Source: Morella rubra
Taxonomy: Eukaryota > Streptophyta > Magnoliopsida > Fagales > Myricaceae
Reading direction: 5' to 3'
DNA: 64,000 bases
Assembly: GCA_003952965.2 (NCBI GenBank)
Contig: CM025849.1
Coordinates: 434,001 to 498,000, forward strand
The notes below the pieces were generated by a model. The model worked only from the letters and a program-made list of their open reading frames with translations, did no database searches and was not told the DNA's origin. Positions 1 through 12,599 of this stretch are shown piece by piece (the first letter of the stretch is position 1; each line of letters starts with the position of its first letter). Position numbers and translations under genes: made by a program.

Positions 1-365
1 CTTAATCAGGAGTATTGGAATGTTCGATTATGAATAAAAGGTAGAGATCACGGAAGACAAAATAAGTTCCTTCTATTTTTATCTTGAGTGATTGCATCTC
101 ATAAGCTGGAAGTTGTAAAAGCTTGTATAGATGAAAAAATGGAATGACAGTGGCCTAAGATGGATTTCTCCCATATGTACGTGTGACTGTTGTCATGAGA
201 TGGAAAAAGAAAAAACAAATCGTTACTCTCTTGTTGTTAGGATGTGTGCTGAGAACAAAATCAAACAAAAACATGCAAAGGACTTATAAAGAGAAAGGGC
301 CAAAAGACTTTAGGGACCACCTGGGGCCAGATTTGGCTTTTGAGAGAAAGGGGTCTCGAATAAAT

Positions 366-470
366 GATATGCCCGGGAAGATTTTTTTTTATATGCCTGG
401 GAAAACTTTTCTTTATATGCCTAGGAAGATTTTTTTATATGTCCGGGAAGATTTTTCTTTTGAAAATAGT
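366..470. repeat. Short tandem repeat, unit about 24 bp
   Basis: Four imperfect copies of a unit resembling ATATGCCYGGGAAGATTTTT lie head to tail. They make a small open frame look protein-like (repeated MPGKIFFY), but the repetition is in the DNA and no gene is evident. Confidence 0.6.
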
Positions 471-879
471 CAAGGACCCTAAAATCCTTGAGATTCTTCT
501 TGATTAGTCGGTCCTTAGTGGGTTTAGAAATAAAATAAAATAAAAACAACCCAGCCATATAAGTTGTTGGACTTGCCTATTACAGCATGTGGTGTTTATA
601 TCGTTTCAGCCATGATGACTTAGATGTTAGATTGACTAATTATAGCACATGAACATCACATGAAATGAAAAATTAGGCCTTTTTAATGAAGAATAGACCC
701 GGCCACTTGAGGATTAAGAAAGGTTAATGTGAAATTATTGTGTTTCATTTTTATGTGCCATATGAAATCCATTGATCAAGTAATTTGATTTATTTTTATA
801 TGCTTTTTATGAAATCCATAGATCGTCTTTGATTACTTGATTATCAATGAAGCATATGATACATGTTGCATCATCATGT

Positions 880-2189
880 CATGGGTCATGTCATGGGTGT
901 GGGGAATCTAATAACAGAATGACAGAAATGAAACTCATACCCAGAGGTGGTCCTATGATAGGGTGACGGTACCGTTCACAAAGTGGGATAGTGCAAGCCT
1001 CCACTGAAAGGATAGTGGTTGGTATCCCTAGCGTGAAATAATATACGCTTGACAGAGTCCTGGTGCTGGGGCACAGAACAGTCTCAGAGGAAAGGAAAGG
1101 TGCACAACCCAGACTCTAGGGGTTAAACAGAGAGACAGAAAAGACACTTCTGTAGACTAGAAAAGAAAGAAAGAAAGTGAGATGATCAGAAAACAGATGC
1201 ATCATTCCTACATTGCATCGATCATATATTGTTATCCTGTTTATTATTATCAGTGCTTAATCCTTTTTGTTAACTTGCTACTATGATTGTTCATAACATG
1301 TCTCTTTTTTCCCCCTTACTGAGTTAGTAGGACTCACCCATTTATTTGTTTAATTCTTTTGTATATACTGTTGTGGCTGTGGGCATTGGACATAACAGAT
1401 GTTGACTTTTATGAGCGAGGAGATTTTGGATGTTGACCCGTACATACTTGTGATGACAATATGGACGTTTCTTACGGATACGTTCGAGGTATTCGTGGGG
1501 TACGAACCCCAATGGTACGTTAAGGATCCACTTGCATCCCTTGTTCCTCTAGTAGAGGATTTTGGGCTGGTCGATGTTGACCCGGCTCCTTTGTACGTTG
1601 TCCCTCCTTCACCGGCGCCGCCGGTAGAGAGCACCGGGGATAACGAGATTATTAACTTAACCTTCTTCACTGAGTCGGAGATTGATTGGACGTCAGTAGT
1701 AGTTACTTTTTGTTTAAGTTGGTTTAGATCCAGTTGTAGTTTGCCGGTTTCACGGTTGTTGTAGGATGGAAAGCTGTAGACAGGTTCACTGTTGTACTTA
1801 CTTTCTTTTACTTTTGTTTTCCTCATGAAGGATATTTTGTAAAAAGTAAAAAAATCCATGATCCTAGTGGAACTATTTATATTTTTATATTCCATTCCTT
1901 GTCTTATACCATATTTAATTTAATTTTTCTTAAACCTTTATTCATGACAATTACTAGTAATATCTCATTATTATTTATTTATACAAATCAAAATTTCTAC
2001 CTTCTAGAATGATGTGATATATCGTATATTTGACTTTGAAATAAATTTTTTAAGTAATCGATTTCCGCTAAGCTTTTCAAAGCCATACGTCAGAACTTTA
2101 TAGGATATATTCGTGCCGAAATCCCCGCTTGTGTGTATACCATTATTATAGATGAGCCTAGGGGGTAATTACTGGCACGGGGTGTGACA
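880..2189 (+). mobile_element. LTR-type retroelement fossil (probable Ty3/Gypsy LTR remnant)
   Basis: The stretch ends in GGGGTGTGACA, the kind of 3' end seen in many plant Gypsy LTRs, and carries short motif-rich sequence typical of such LTRs. No matching 5' end or target duplication was found, so the left limit is approximate. It is a broken fossil with no coding part recognised. Confidence 0.35.
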
Positions 2190-3500
2190 GACAAAGTGAG
2201 AGAGAGTGAACATCACTCTCAACCTTTCTCTTTTCCACACGCTTCTTATCCGCTGGATGTGATGGGTCTCTTGGAATTTTAAGGGTTTCTCTTTATCTCT
2301 TATCAATAATCTGTGGAAATTTTCTTTGTGCATTTTGCAAAAAGCGTGTTCGACAAAATGTCGATTACTGCGCTGACCGGTTGTAGGCTTATAGCTGGTG
2401 ATGCAACCCTTGAAATATATACATTTTTTTTCCTGCACGTTCATTCATATCTTTTGTCTTTTCCCATGAGTTTTTACTGATTATCCGAATTACTATTTTT
2501 TTTTTCAATTTTTTGTGAGACTCGGTGGGGGGTTGCATTTATAAGTATTCCCAGATAAATTTTCAGCTCTCAACTAGGCAGGGACTAGGGAGAAGTGTGT
2601 TTTTTGTTTGTTATGATTGTAAAAATGTCGTTAAGAAACTAGGCAGGGACTAGGGATATTTTCCGGGGGAGTCTGCGAACAAATGGGGGACCGGGGGTTT
2701 AAACAAAGCGATCGTTTTGTTAAAAAAACAAAAACCCCCCAAGGCTGGTGACTCGGCAAGCAGTTCATCAGAAACCTTAGCCCCCAAAATATTTAATAAT
2801 TTATCTTCATCACTTTCTCATGACAAACTACTACATTAACTCGTCTAGATTTCGCCATCTCTCAACACCTGAAAGGTCTTCCCCTTCACTTGGATTCTGA
2901 GTAAAAATAAAGTAAAAACTATTATTATTTATAAGTCAAATTATCTCAAATTCAAACAACGACTACAATTAAAATATAAAAAACGGATCAATAGAAGTAA
3001 TTTGTTAGATAAAGAATGATGCGTTTTTAAGACATCGGCATGATAAATATAAAATCCAAAAAATATAAAAACATATATTTTGAGTTAGTTACCTTGCTCC
3101 GTTACCATTCCAATTAACTTGCTCAGTTTGTTTAGACATAAAAGTAAGGTCCTCCTTGAGTTTGTACCCAAAACTAATAAGGTCCTCGAGTTTGTAGCAG
3201 GTCTCGTCGTGGGAAGTTAATGTGCTCACTGTTGTTGATTAACACTTCGCACAGATCATTTATTAGTTTTCACATGCAATCACAAATTGTTTTTGCGAAA
3301 ATGCAGGAGCAAATAAAATCAGTATCTATCATAGGTGTTGTATCCACGTTATGGGCATTAGGATAGAGTACTAAGATGTTACTGGTCCAATTGCACATAT
3401 GGTAGAGAATTCAAATAAATAGAAGAAGCTTCAAGAAATATTCAAAATTTGTCTAATCACATGCCAATAATTAAATTGAAAATCAACAACAAAAAAGAAA
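2190..3500. other. Intergenic DNA with nothing recognised
   Basis: AT-rich DNA. A phrase reading AGGCAGGGACTAGGGA occurs twice (near 2575 and 2641), bracketing about 65 bp, which suggests a small local duplication. No convincing gene, RNA or bounded transposon is seen. Confidence 0.5.
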
Positions 3501-3703
3501 TATCTCAAAACAGGAAGAGTGGATTCAAAAGACATTTTATTACAACTTTGCTGTCCGTTGGATGAAAGAGTAGGACAAATCAATCACAGATGATAAGAAG
3601 GTAGATGTAAGGGTAAACTAACATATGTTGACCGCCAGCTTCTATAAAGTTTCCAAACAAAACTCAATGCTTCATCTCAAACGAGCCATGAAGCTCCTAC
3701 TGC

Positions 3704-6562
3704 TTATTTAAGTGCGTTCATTCTGTCCCTGAGATAGTATAGCTTGGCCCTCCTCACTTTCTTCTTGTCCAGCACCTTTATTTCCTTTATGTTGGGTGAA
3801 TACCTGCCATGCAGTATCCAATCCAAGATTACTTGGCCATTATGTAGATACAGGTATTATCAACACAAGACAAACAGAAAAGGACCAGGCGAAATACACC
3901 CAATATTGAATAACCAACCATACAGTCCTCTCAAAACAGGATTAAGCAAGTACAATCTTAAAATCTCAGGTAACTGAGCCTCAGGCTCCTCTGCAATCTA
4001 AGGCTGTTTCCTTCAAGAGTTATAGTTACAAGAAACTAATGAAGTTTCCTTTTCTCTTTATATCTATGGCAAGTGCATGTGAAATTCACTTTGTATTGTT
4101 GCAGAAGAACTTCATCTACTTATATTCAAGTATGAGCTCTGCTAATTACCAACCAAAAAACAAAAGAAATAGGTTAACAGACAGGTACCACCAGGCACCA
4201 ATCCTTTGCCTTGTGTCTTGTTTAGAAGAAGATTAAATACAAACCACAGCGTTTATCATTGCTTCTGCATCAGTGCACGACCTATTTAGTTTTTCTTTTT
4301 TCTTGTTTTCCTTCTAAAGCTAAAATGTATACAACTTAAAACAGATTAACTCTCTTTACTTGGAGGTTCTAAGATAAAGAGTTCAGTCAGATACCCCAGG
4401 GCACAGGTTTTACAGATTAACTCTCTTTACTTGGAGTTTCTAAGATAAAAAGTTCAGTCAGATACCCCTGGGCACAGGTTTTCAAGATTTAAGTTACAAC
4501 ATACTACGCATCTAAATATGACTCTTGCACTATCAAATGTTAACTAAACCGAAAAGGGTCTTGAATTTCAGGCAGCCATGAAAAACAGGAAGCTTCTTTT
4601 CCAGTTAAATCAGCAAGCCCAATGCATATTGAAGGCATACTAGTTTGTAAAGAATGAGAGAGAGAGAGAAGTAACTCTAGTATACTTACAGTGGGAAGAG
4701 AGATTCAATTCCAACCCCAGCAACTAGCCTCCTTAGTCTAAATGTAGTATTTAAGCCAGCATTACGTCTTGCTATGACAATGCCCTTCACAATCGAAACA
4801 CGCCGCTTGTTTTCAGGTACTTCCTGTTGAAATAAAGGATCATGTCAAGCAACATTAACCTACTTTTGTCCACAAACATTAACCTACTTCCTGTTCAACA
4901 TTAACCAAAATGAGAATGTAAACAAAATCCCCCTAGAAAGAACTTTTCATACCACTTTGAGCTGTACAATATAACCAGGCTTGATATCAGGAATTTCTCT
5001 CGTTTGCTTCACATCCTCTACAGCTTCCTTATCTAAAATCTGTGGAGTACAATACCAACTACTATCAAAATGATACAAGCAGCAACAATTAGTGATTCCT
5101 TTAATAGAAACCCAAGGACGCATACCTGCATTATGTTCTTGGCAGTTTTATCGAGCCTCTTAAATTTGATGCGGGGAGCTACATCAAAGATAGACGCAGA
5201 AGAATCATGTGAATCCGATTCAACACGATTTTCAGCAGTTGAAAACCACCTGCTAGTCAAAGGAGCCAACCACGGCTGAGAACCTCTGCATGCCACTGAT
5301 TCCAACCGCATAGCATTATGATATATTGTTGACGTCTCTACTTTGGAGCCAATTCTTTTCTGCTACAATAATTTCTTAAACATCTTATAATGACTTCTAG
5401 ATTTTGGTCAAATATTAATTTGAAAAAACTTTATCTTCAAAATGAATGTTAAATAACATGACATCGCAGTTTTATGGCCCGGGAACCTTGATAATTTATA
5501 ACATGAAGTGCATAAAGCTTATGGGCTGAAAACCAATATCCTCTCAAAGTGGACATCATATAACACTAACATGAAAGTAAGTGCTACTGGCATCACTTAT
5601 TGAAAAAAGAAAAGAAAAGTGCTGCAGGTATTTTAGATGTTAAGGTGGAATACAAGGTAAATAACCAATGAGTACAACTCTGAAAATCTTTAGGCATGAC
5701 AGGAAAAAAATATTTAGATATATGTATGTATCATTGTTTTATTCAAATAATCAACAATTTGATCCCGGATACCATATAACTGCTCACTGGACCTCAATTG
5801 ACGCACTCAATAAAACTTTCACAAAAAACAAGTATGTTGTTGAGTAGCTCACACCATCAAGACCTAAGATACATTTTTCATGCCTATCTGACATGAAAAA
5901 ATTTTAAGAACTAAGGAGCAGAAAAGCACAGCATAATGTTGTTTCAAAACTCTATATTCCAGCCTACATTCCATTAATCAAACATGATTTTAGATTTCCT
6001 AACATCAAATCAATCGCAATAGCCAAACGAAATTGGGTAACACCATTTTACATATAGAAGTCCAAGGCAGTTTTTAGTTGTACAAAAATGTGTAGCAACC
6101 AAAGTAACTGTTCACAAAACTGTTTGCACCCCAATCATCAACGCTGCAATGATCGGTCTCTAAGAAAATCTCCAGACGACATAAGCATTATAACTACTGA
6201 GACATATTTGAAGGATGCTGCTAGTCCAATTCTCATTTAGCATATAAACTCCAACAGTAAAACTTGTCCCTTGCATAAAACACTCTTAATCACACTAAAT
6301 TCCAAAAAACAAACCAAACCATTATTACACAAACATAAGAATGCTGAAGAGTGAGAAGACGCTAGTATATTTAGAGCACAAGGAGTCAAAACCATACATA
6401 TGCGACTGCGGGCCCGCAAAAGAGCTTGGAGAGAGACCCAATCGAGCTCCGGTGAAATTTGGCAGCGGCAAGGTGAGAGACATTTGATTTCAGCTCCATG
6501 TTGTTTAAACTGCTAACGCTTTGCCTTCGAACCAATCGGATGCTACCATGTAAAGACTGCAT
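3704..6562 (-). CDS. Organellar (probably mitochondrial) large-subunit ribosomal protein bL19, five coding exons
   Basis: Coding exons, 5' to 3' on the minus strand: 6562-6398, 5275-5126, 5039-4953, 4823-4690, 3803-3704. Joined they give 636 nt, 211 residues plus TAA. bL19 is a structural protein of the 50S-type subunit. The first ~100 residues are an Arg/Ser-rich presequence with the targeting-like start [15 protein letters not shown]. The bL19 core follows: [17 protein letters not shown], then [47 protein letters not shown] and a basic tail [18 protein letters not shown]. All introns are GT-AG. The ATG at 6562 was chosen because the longer open frame opens with TTG, not ATG. For exon 2 the TCTCAG acceptor at 5276 was preferred because it alone keeps phase with exon 1; the nearer upstream AGs do not. 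The lack of a long serine-rich plastid-type peptide favours mitochondria, but plastid targeting is not excluded. Confidence 0.93.
4342..4483. repeat. 71-bp tandem duplication inside bL19 intron 4
   Basis: Two near-identical head-to-tail copies begin at 4342 and 4413 (CAGATTAACTCTCTTTACTT in both). They differ by a few substitutions and lie wholly in the intron between the last two coding exons. Confidence 0.85.
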
Positions 6563-6965
6563 TTTGTGTGGAGACAATGAAAGAGACACCAAATAAAAGA
6601 CGTAGACTTGTTCTCGATGACCTGGAAAAGCAACAGATCAAACTCAAGCAACTTGAGTGAGTGGAAGTTTACTTCCAAATGCATAATTGGTTAAAGAAAG
6701 GAACTTTTTAAGCTCTTGAAGTTCAAGCAACTATCACTTGTGCTCGGTCATACAATCAGGGTTCAATCTTAACAAAACAAGCAGATAATTCATAACGCCA
6801 ACAATCTTGAATCATAACATACACGATCCTATCACTAACTGACCCCAGTAACTATATAGACTAAATATCAACATCTAAGTCAGAGTAACCAAAAAGTGCA
6901 GGCCTCAAGGTGTGGACTTTGGTTTGGATTCTATACGTATCCTCAAATGGAAACGGAAATTGTGA

Positions 6966-7010
<45 letters not shown>

Positions 7011-7505
7011 ATTTCCGCGGACTCAATTTGGACAGAACCATAAAAGTCACAGATCCAGAGTTTTCAAGTGAAGCAAATGAAATAGTTCACAAGAAATAAA
7101 ATTGCGGGCTGTTATCTCGTCTAAAGTGGTTTTCCCATCTCCGAAATGACATAATACAAATTTAAGAATCCCAATAAGCAAGATCAACCATGAGATTTGT
7201 ACCAACAATATGACAACCAGCAACAGATCTGTCGGTGAACAAACAATACACCAACCATAACAAAAACCCCACACTTGGATAACAAGCAACAAACAGAATA
7301 CCGTGTCACACACATCTCTCGAAGCAGAAAACTAAATCAAGCACAACCGACGACAGCAAAACATAGAGCCGAATTGCCCACAACCCATTACAATGACTAC
7401 TAACAGAAATCGATTACCTTTTCGGCGCTCACTGCTTTTGGTCCTTCAGATCGAGTAGAAAGAGTGAGAGAGAGAGAGGAAGAGCGAGTTTGATCTGATG
7501 TAGAA
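6563..7505 (-). promoter_or_regulatory. 5' leader of the bL19 gene with a leader intron
   Basis: A consistent GT-AG intron runs from 7417 down to 6622: donor AAAAG/GTAATC, and acceptor TTTTCCAG/GTCATCG preceded by a T-rich tract. It places a GA-rich first leader exon (about 7418-7505) upstream of the ATG. The second leader exon, 6621-6563, has no ATG before the chosen start, which has A at -3. The cap site is not determined. Confidence 0.65.
6973..7008. repeat. (GA)n microsatellite
   Basis: An uninterrupted GA dinucleotide run within the bL19 leader intron. Confidence 0.95.
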
Positions 7506-7680
7506 GAAGGGAAGGAAAGGGCTTCTTCTGCCGAAAAAATGAGGGGCCTCTAACGCCGGGAAAAGATTCGGTCCAAAAAGAGGAGTTCAAAGACCTCCAA
7601 AGGAGCGGTTCAGATTTTAAGAAGCGGATCTAACGGTCTGAACTTCGACACGTCAATTAATAAGGATTGACAGAAACGGC

Positions 7681-7938
7681 TTGGCTTTTGTTCGGCTTCG
7701 GCTCAATTTTTCTAACAACCCACTTTTGAGCCGTCTTCTCCAAAAAGCCTCTTCTTCCCCCTATTCTTCTTCCCCAGTTTTTTTACGACTCATTTTTAGC
7801 CTTCCCCGACAAGCGTGTCTGTCATTTTATCCACCATCGCCACTCATTCCGTCTCTCTCACATTCAAAATTTCATCACTTCTCCGCTAAAGCAAGAGTCT
7901 CTCCTGTGATTTTACCAGAAACTGAAATGGAAGCCTAA
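7681..7938 (+). other. Ser/Leu-rich open frame next to the left end of element A, probably not a gene
   Basis: An 85-codon open frame opens with TTG, so it has no proper start. Its sequence (LLSRLLQKASSSPYSSSP, then SLSHSKFHHFSAKARVSP) resembles a plastid or mitochondrial targeting peptide and could be a captured first exon. It stops at 7936-7938 without a continuing domain. Function unknown. Confidence 0.2.
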
Positions 7939-8984
7939 AGAATGCAATCTTCCGAGGTATGTGGTGTAGTTATTTACAAGTTTTTTTATTTCCGCTTGAA
8001 AAGTTAAATGGACTTCCAAATTTGGTGTTGCCGGGTTCTTTGATCCTTAGAGTCGCACGTTAAGAATAGATGACTTGTTCTCGTTTTAGGATCTTAGCAA
8101 TATTAAGAACTCAAACAATCCAGATTTTTCGATTTTGGCTTAAAAAAATCAAGATTTTCCACGTAGATCAGACTAGATCAGACTTTTGGGTTGTATCCTA
8201 ATAAGCTTTGAACTTCGGTATATAGGAAATAAAGGGGCAATATATTTGTGTATCTGAGGGTTGTTCTGCGTAGATCAGACTAGGTAATGAACTACGGCCC
8301 TTTTAATCCTTCTTTTAAGGCTATATTAACGATTTAATTTTGGGCTTTGTTCTACGCAATACACCTCTGTTGGACGTGATCAATGGGTGTAGTTGGCTTT
8401 ACTCTTTAATGGGATTGATTTGGACGAATTGTCAATATTTAGGTTTCTGGAACTCACTGCAGTTTCTTTTGCCCCCGTCCAATATTTATTGGAAACGTTT
8501 GATTTTCACCATTGCTTAATTTTTGGATGGTATTATAGATATATTCTCTTGGATTAATCTTTTGATTATGTGCCCCTTGTTAAACTTCAACTTATTTGAT
8601 TAGCAAAAGCATTAACACATTATCACTACGAAATAGAAAATAGAAATTTCTGTCATGTCTAATGAAAACGTTGTGCCTTCATTTTTTGCTAGCTCACGTT
8701 TTATTCTTACTCTGTATCTTGTTTCTATTTTTTTTACCATTATCTTTGATGAATTGTGGGAAAGAGTTTCCAAACTTTCGGCAAAACTAAGCTGTATACA
8801 TTAGGATTTGTTCTTACTGTCAGCCCTAAAGTTCTTTGGCTTCTGGGGTTTGAATGTCAAAATAGCAGATGATTTATGATCTTAGTGAGGCAAATATGTT
8901 TTGATAATGTATTACTTTCAACATATTTCCTTCTTTATGTGCTCAACAATCTTGGCAGTAACTTGTGCATGTTTATCATTTATC

Positions 8985-9847
8985 TAAAATCAGAAATCAG
9001 AACTTCAGTGGCAATGATACGATTCAAGTCTCTACCAGGAATAAGAATGGAAAAAACGATTTATTCGTTCTAACGCTCGTGGAACCTATTAATGATCCTC
9101 CATTTATTCATGTTCTTGAAATTATTATTCTCAAGGGTAAGGAAGATGAGTAGCTGATCTTTGACAAAGAAAGGGACAAGTTTGATTTCTACATTGGTGA
9201 TCCAGATCTTCCTACCTTCCCCGGTATGGTTTCAGTTGTTTTCCTTAGGTAGGAAAGGAGAATTGTGTGGTGTGCTAAAATTAAAAGCACCATATTTCAA
9301 TGTCAGAATATCATCCATATCAATCTGCCAAAGTGATTTTGCTTCAGATACAAGCTGTTGGTTTCAGAAGATTGTCTGCATCTGTATTGGCTCTTTGGCA
9401 AGATTGTTATCCATAGATTCCAGATTAAGAGGCCATTCATGCTCAAGCTGTATCCTAGTGGGTTGATTAATTTCAACAGGATGTAATAAGAAAGTTCGTT
9501 TAGGGTTTATTCTCCCATAACCTAAGCAAAACACAACAGTACCTTGTTTGGAGGAAACAGTATAGATGTATTATTATCTGAAGAATTTAAGAGCCTGGCT
9601 TGTCAATTATGTAAAAAGTTGTACATATTAAGTAATTGGAATTTTTACTCCATAATCCTTTGCCAGACTTGCAGATTTCTAATTGCTAGACATTCTACTG
9701 GTGGCTTATGATTCAGGTGGTGAAATCAACTTTATGTTCATATTCTCTGTGGAAGTTAATGACGGATTTTTAGTCACTAGTTTGCCTGCTGAGCTTATCG
9801 ATACAACTGAACTAAAGCTAAAGAATAGCTACTTGTGGAAATTGCTG
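8985..9847 (+). pseudogene. Captured fragment of a plant gene with a cadherin-like NDPP motif
   Basis: Two exon-like blocks lie on the plus strand. Block 1 (about 8985-9222) reads LVEPINDPPFIHV and then LIFDKERDKFDFYIGDPD, with one TAG at 9151-9153, and ends at a GTATGG donor. Block 2 (about 9712-9847) follows a CAG acceptor and reads FSVEVNDGFLVTSLPAELID. Spacing and phase are those of a spliced host gene. The VxxxNDPPxI signature is typical of cadherin-like repeats; the exact parent gene is not named here. The premature stop, missing ends and position between Mutator-type ends mark a non-functional captured copy. Confidence 0.55.
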
Positions 9848-10015
9848 GATGCGCGGAGCTCATTGGAAATTGCTGGATTCATCCAGCAATTTCCAGAGCA
9901 TTAGCGCGCGCTGCCCGCGAGCCAGCCTGATCGCGCAGGGTTCTGGCAATTCCAGAGCGTCCCGCGCGCGAGGCTCTGGAAATTTCAGGGCGTCCCGAGC
10001 GCGAGGCCAACTATT
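9836..10015. repeat. GC-rich hairpin-bearing element (copy 1)
   Basis: It begins with a perfect palindrome at 9865-9894 (GGAAATTGCTGGAT, TC loop, then the complement). A very GC-rich stretch with CGCGCG runs follows, ending GAGGCCAACTATT and an A-run. The same order of parts, in reverse orientation and expanded, occurs at 22060-22650. It stands out sharply from its AT-rich surroundings and looks like a small non-autonomous insertion. Confidence 0.6.
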
Positions 10016-10149
10016 AAAAAAAAAAAAAAAACTGACATATATTAATGAATTGGAATTTTGTTTTGATATTCTCCTAACAATCGTTTTGCAACTCCACAAG
10101 GACAAACAATATTGGAATTATGTTTTGTCCCTAATTAATTAGGGAGGAT

Positions 10150-10450
10150 TGTCCTAAAAAAAAACTCACATACACAACTGACATATATATACTTACACAT
10201 AAACAACAAATGGAAACTAGACAGTGACACCCAAATTAGAAAGAGCCATACATCAACCTTCGAAGTTGAAAATTGGACTACTTTGAGCTCCTCGAATTCC
10301 AACACAACTTTATACTAAAAATGTCTAATAAAAACAAGAACCAATTATATTACAGATCTGCTCTAGCAAAAAAAATACCAAGAATACAAACTATATATCT
10401 AGTTCAAAATACATGCTCTGCAACCGATGATCAAAAACTATCAGCTTTAT
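10150..10450. repeat. Fragment shared in inverted orientation with 21750-22035
   Basis: About 280 bp matches the reverse complement of 21750-22035 with few differences. It includes an identical short open frame starting MDYFELLEFQHNFILKMSN. In both places it adjoins the GC-rich hairpin element and sits inside a Mutator-like element, so the two elements share an ancestral cargo piece. It resembles a 3' untranslated or spacer region rather than coding sequence. Confidence 0.7.
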
Positions 10451-11063
10451 CTTCATGTTCTGCAGCCACATCTTTATGTTCTTTTTTTTTTTCGCTAGGC
10501 AAATATAATATAATTAAAAAGGGAAATACAAAGTTTGAAACAAAGACAAAATGGGAAGGTACACATAAGGGAAGGAAAGAAGGATTGTCACAAGATAGCA
10601 AATCAAAAGGAATGCAGGACGTAGGAATGTTTCCACAAATCATATTTGAGCTGCCCATTTGGCCACCCTGTGAGCGAGTCCATTAGCAGATTTGTACCTT
10701 TATCTTGTCTCCCCAACCATCCTTCTCAGTCACCGAACAGCTTTCCTATGTGTTCTATAAAAAAAATATGATAAAAAAAATTACCCAGAGGCATGCGCGT
10801 TCTGCAAGACGAAGGAAGTGTTTGCAAGAGAGGTACAGGGAAGATGGAGAAAAACAGGGGGGGACAGGGAAGCATGTTCTTGAAGCCAAAGGAATGTTCG
10901 AAAAAATTTAATTTTAAGCCAAAGCTGAGCAAAAGCCAAGCCGTTTTCTTCAATCCTCATTAATTGACGTGTCGAAGTTCAGACCGTTAGATCCACTTCT
11001 TTAAATCTAAACCGTGTATTTGAAGTTCTTTGAACTAACGTTCTTTGGACCGAATCTTTTCCC

Positions 11064-12227
11064 AGCACTTACTTGCATCTCACCGTTTTGTCTTTTCAAT
11101 TAATTAATTGCCAAATAGTTTTCTTTTCTTTTTTATTTTTTTCACTTTCTACTCAAAATTATACTCGAAAAGAATAATCTCGAGCCATTTTATTTGAATT
11201 TCATTATTTTTTGTATAAATTGTGATACTTGATGAGCCGCTGTAAAAAAGCTTCAGAACTTGAAATCACATCCTTAATCGACCTCCTTTTCTAAATCGGA
11301 TTTGGATCACGGCCGCCTGATCCACGGAGCAAAAATTGAATTTCCAGTAATTTTTTCCCTGGACTCTTTCTGTGGCTTCTTTACAAGGAGATCCCCCCAG
11401 TGGAACTTATGCAAACTCAAAGCTAATTATAACTGAAATTCTTATAAAGGCTTTGTTTTTTTTTTTTTCTTTTCCAAAGAGCTGGCGGCCGGCACTCTTG
11501 ACTCTTACGTCCGTATCATAGAGGAGGCTTTCGCAGGTCAATTTCGGGTTCGTTTCCAAGTTAAACACCTTATTGTCAATTTAACTGAAGAAAGAAGTGG
11601 AATAGCAACAAATATTTGAAGAAAGTGGAACCCGATGGGCTGCCTGGAAATTATGTGCGCAAGTGTGTGAGAAGGTACGGGGAAAAAGGAGCAGAGTTCA
11701 TCGAAGTTTTTAAAAACCACAGAGCTTCTGCATTATCTACGGCGTGATTCAGGATCCATTCGGAGGTAGCATCTATCAAGAAGACAAATTGAGACATTCG
11801 TCTCAACAGAAAATATTGTATAGTCTAATGTATGATTTGTATCACTTCTTGGCAGGATTTACATATTCTACGTACACTAGAGACTATTAAGCGAGAGGCT
11901 GCCAAAGCCAATAAAACAAGTGAATGGAGTTGCTGCTCTGCTAGAAGAGGAAAAAAATAAATAAATAGAACAACAGAGAGACAAAAGTGATGTTGGAAAA
12001 TATTAGAGTAGGAATAATCGGTAATGATTGGGTGTTTGTTTGTTTGAGGTTAGTGTACGTGAGAGAATATTATTTAATATTTTTATTAGATGATAAGGAA
12101 AAAAATTTAAAAATATAAAACAATGCGCCAACACAGTTGGCTTGTTGCAAAATGACAAATTCACCTGCCGGTCCCCTTCCCCTCGTTAAACGCGTTTTTT
12201 TTTTGGTCCCTAAATAACAATACGAAG
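11064..12227. other. AT-rich spacer, no gene recognised
   Basis: The sequence between the right end of element A and the GC-rich tandem array holds only short open frames with no recognisable domain. Around 11470-11760 it is more balanced in composition and could be an old gene fragment, but none was identified. Confidence 0.4.
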
Positions 12228-12371
12228 CCTTTTTTCCTCCCGGCCCCCCGGCCCTATTTGCCTGCCCTTTTTCCACCCGGTCCCCCCGGCCCCATTTGCC
12301 CTTTTTTCCACCCGGCCCCCTACCCCTTTGCCCTTTTTCCACCCGGCCCCCTTTGCCCTTTGCCCTTTGGA
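12228..12371. repeat. GC-rich tandem array, unit roughly 28 bp
   Basis: Repeated blocks of CCCTTTTTCCACCCGGCCCC with variable spacing, about five copies. The low-complexity Gly/Lys-rich frames on the minus strand are a by-product of this repeat. Confidence 0.7.
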
Positions 12372-12599
12372 TCTGTACACTACTGAGACGTGTTGGTCGC
12401 GATAATCCACTAGTAGTCTCAACCACCTCGTAACTTTTCTTGCTTTTCCTTTATACAAAAAATTCTAAACTGTCTGCACACAATCCCAATATAACACATA
12501 CTCTTAGAGGTCTTCAAGGCTCCTATACCTATCACATTGTTAATGCTCCTAATCATCATCGCATGACACTTAAGAAGGAATAAAAAAAGGACATTTATG

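Larger units (their letters stand above)
7558..11063. mobile_element. Probable Pack-MULE (Mutator-like element carrying host gene fragments), element A
   Basis: About 140 bp at the left edge (7558-7700) reappears in reverse complement at the right edge (10920-11063). Both ends start GGGAAAAGATTCGGTCCAAA and share GGATCTAACGGTCTGAACTT and GACACGTCAATTAAT further in. Long terminal inverted repeats of this kind, around non-transposase coding fragments, are the hallmark of Pack-MULEs. Inside lie a cadherin-like exon pair, a GC-rich hairpin element and a fragment shared with element C. The flanks at 7549-7557 and 11064-11072 do not match, so no target duplication supports the boundary; an older rearranged or nested element is possible. 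Confidence 0.55.

Noticed and set aside
183-482. 99-codon open frame with MPGKIFFY repeats
   Set aside because: It opens with GTG, not ATG, and the repetition comes from a 24-bp DNA tandem repeat.
1399-1764. Acidic 121-codon frame with good codon balance
   Set aside because: It lies within an LTR-type fossil and overlaps an equally long minus-strand frame; no domain.
12070-12458. Lys/Gly-rich minus-strand open frames
   Set aside because: Produced by the CCCTTTTTCCACCCGG tandem repeat; periodic and without a domain.
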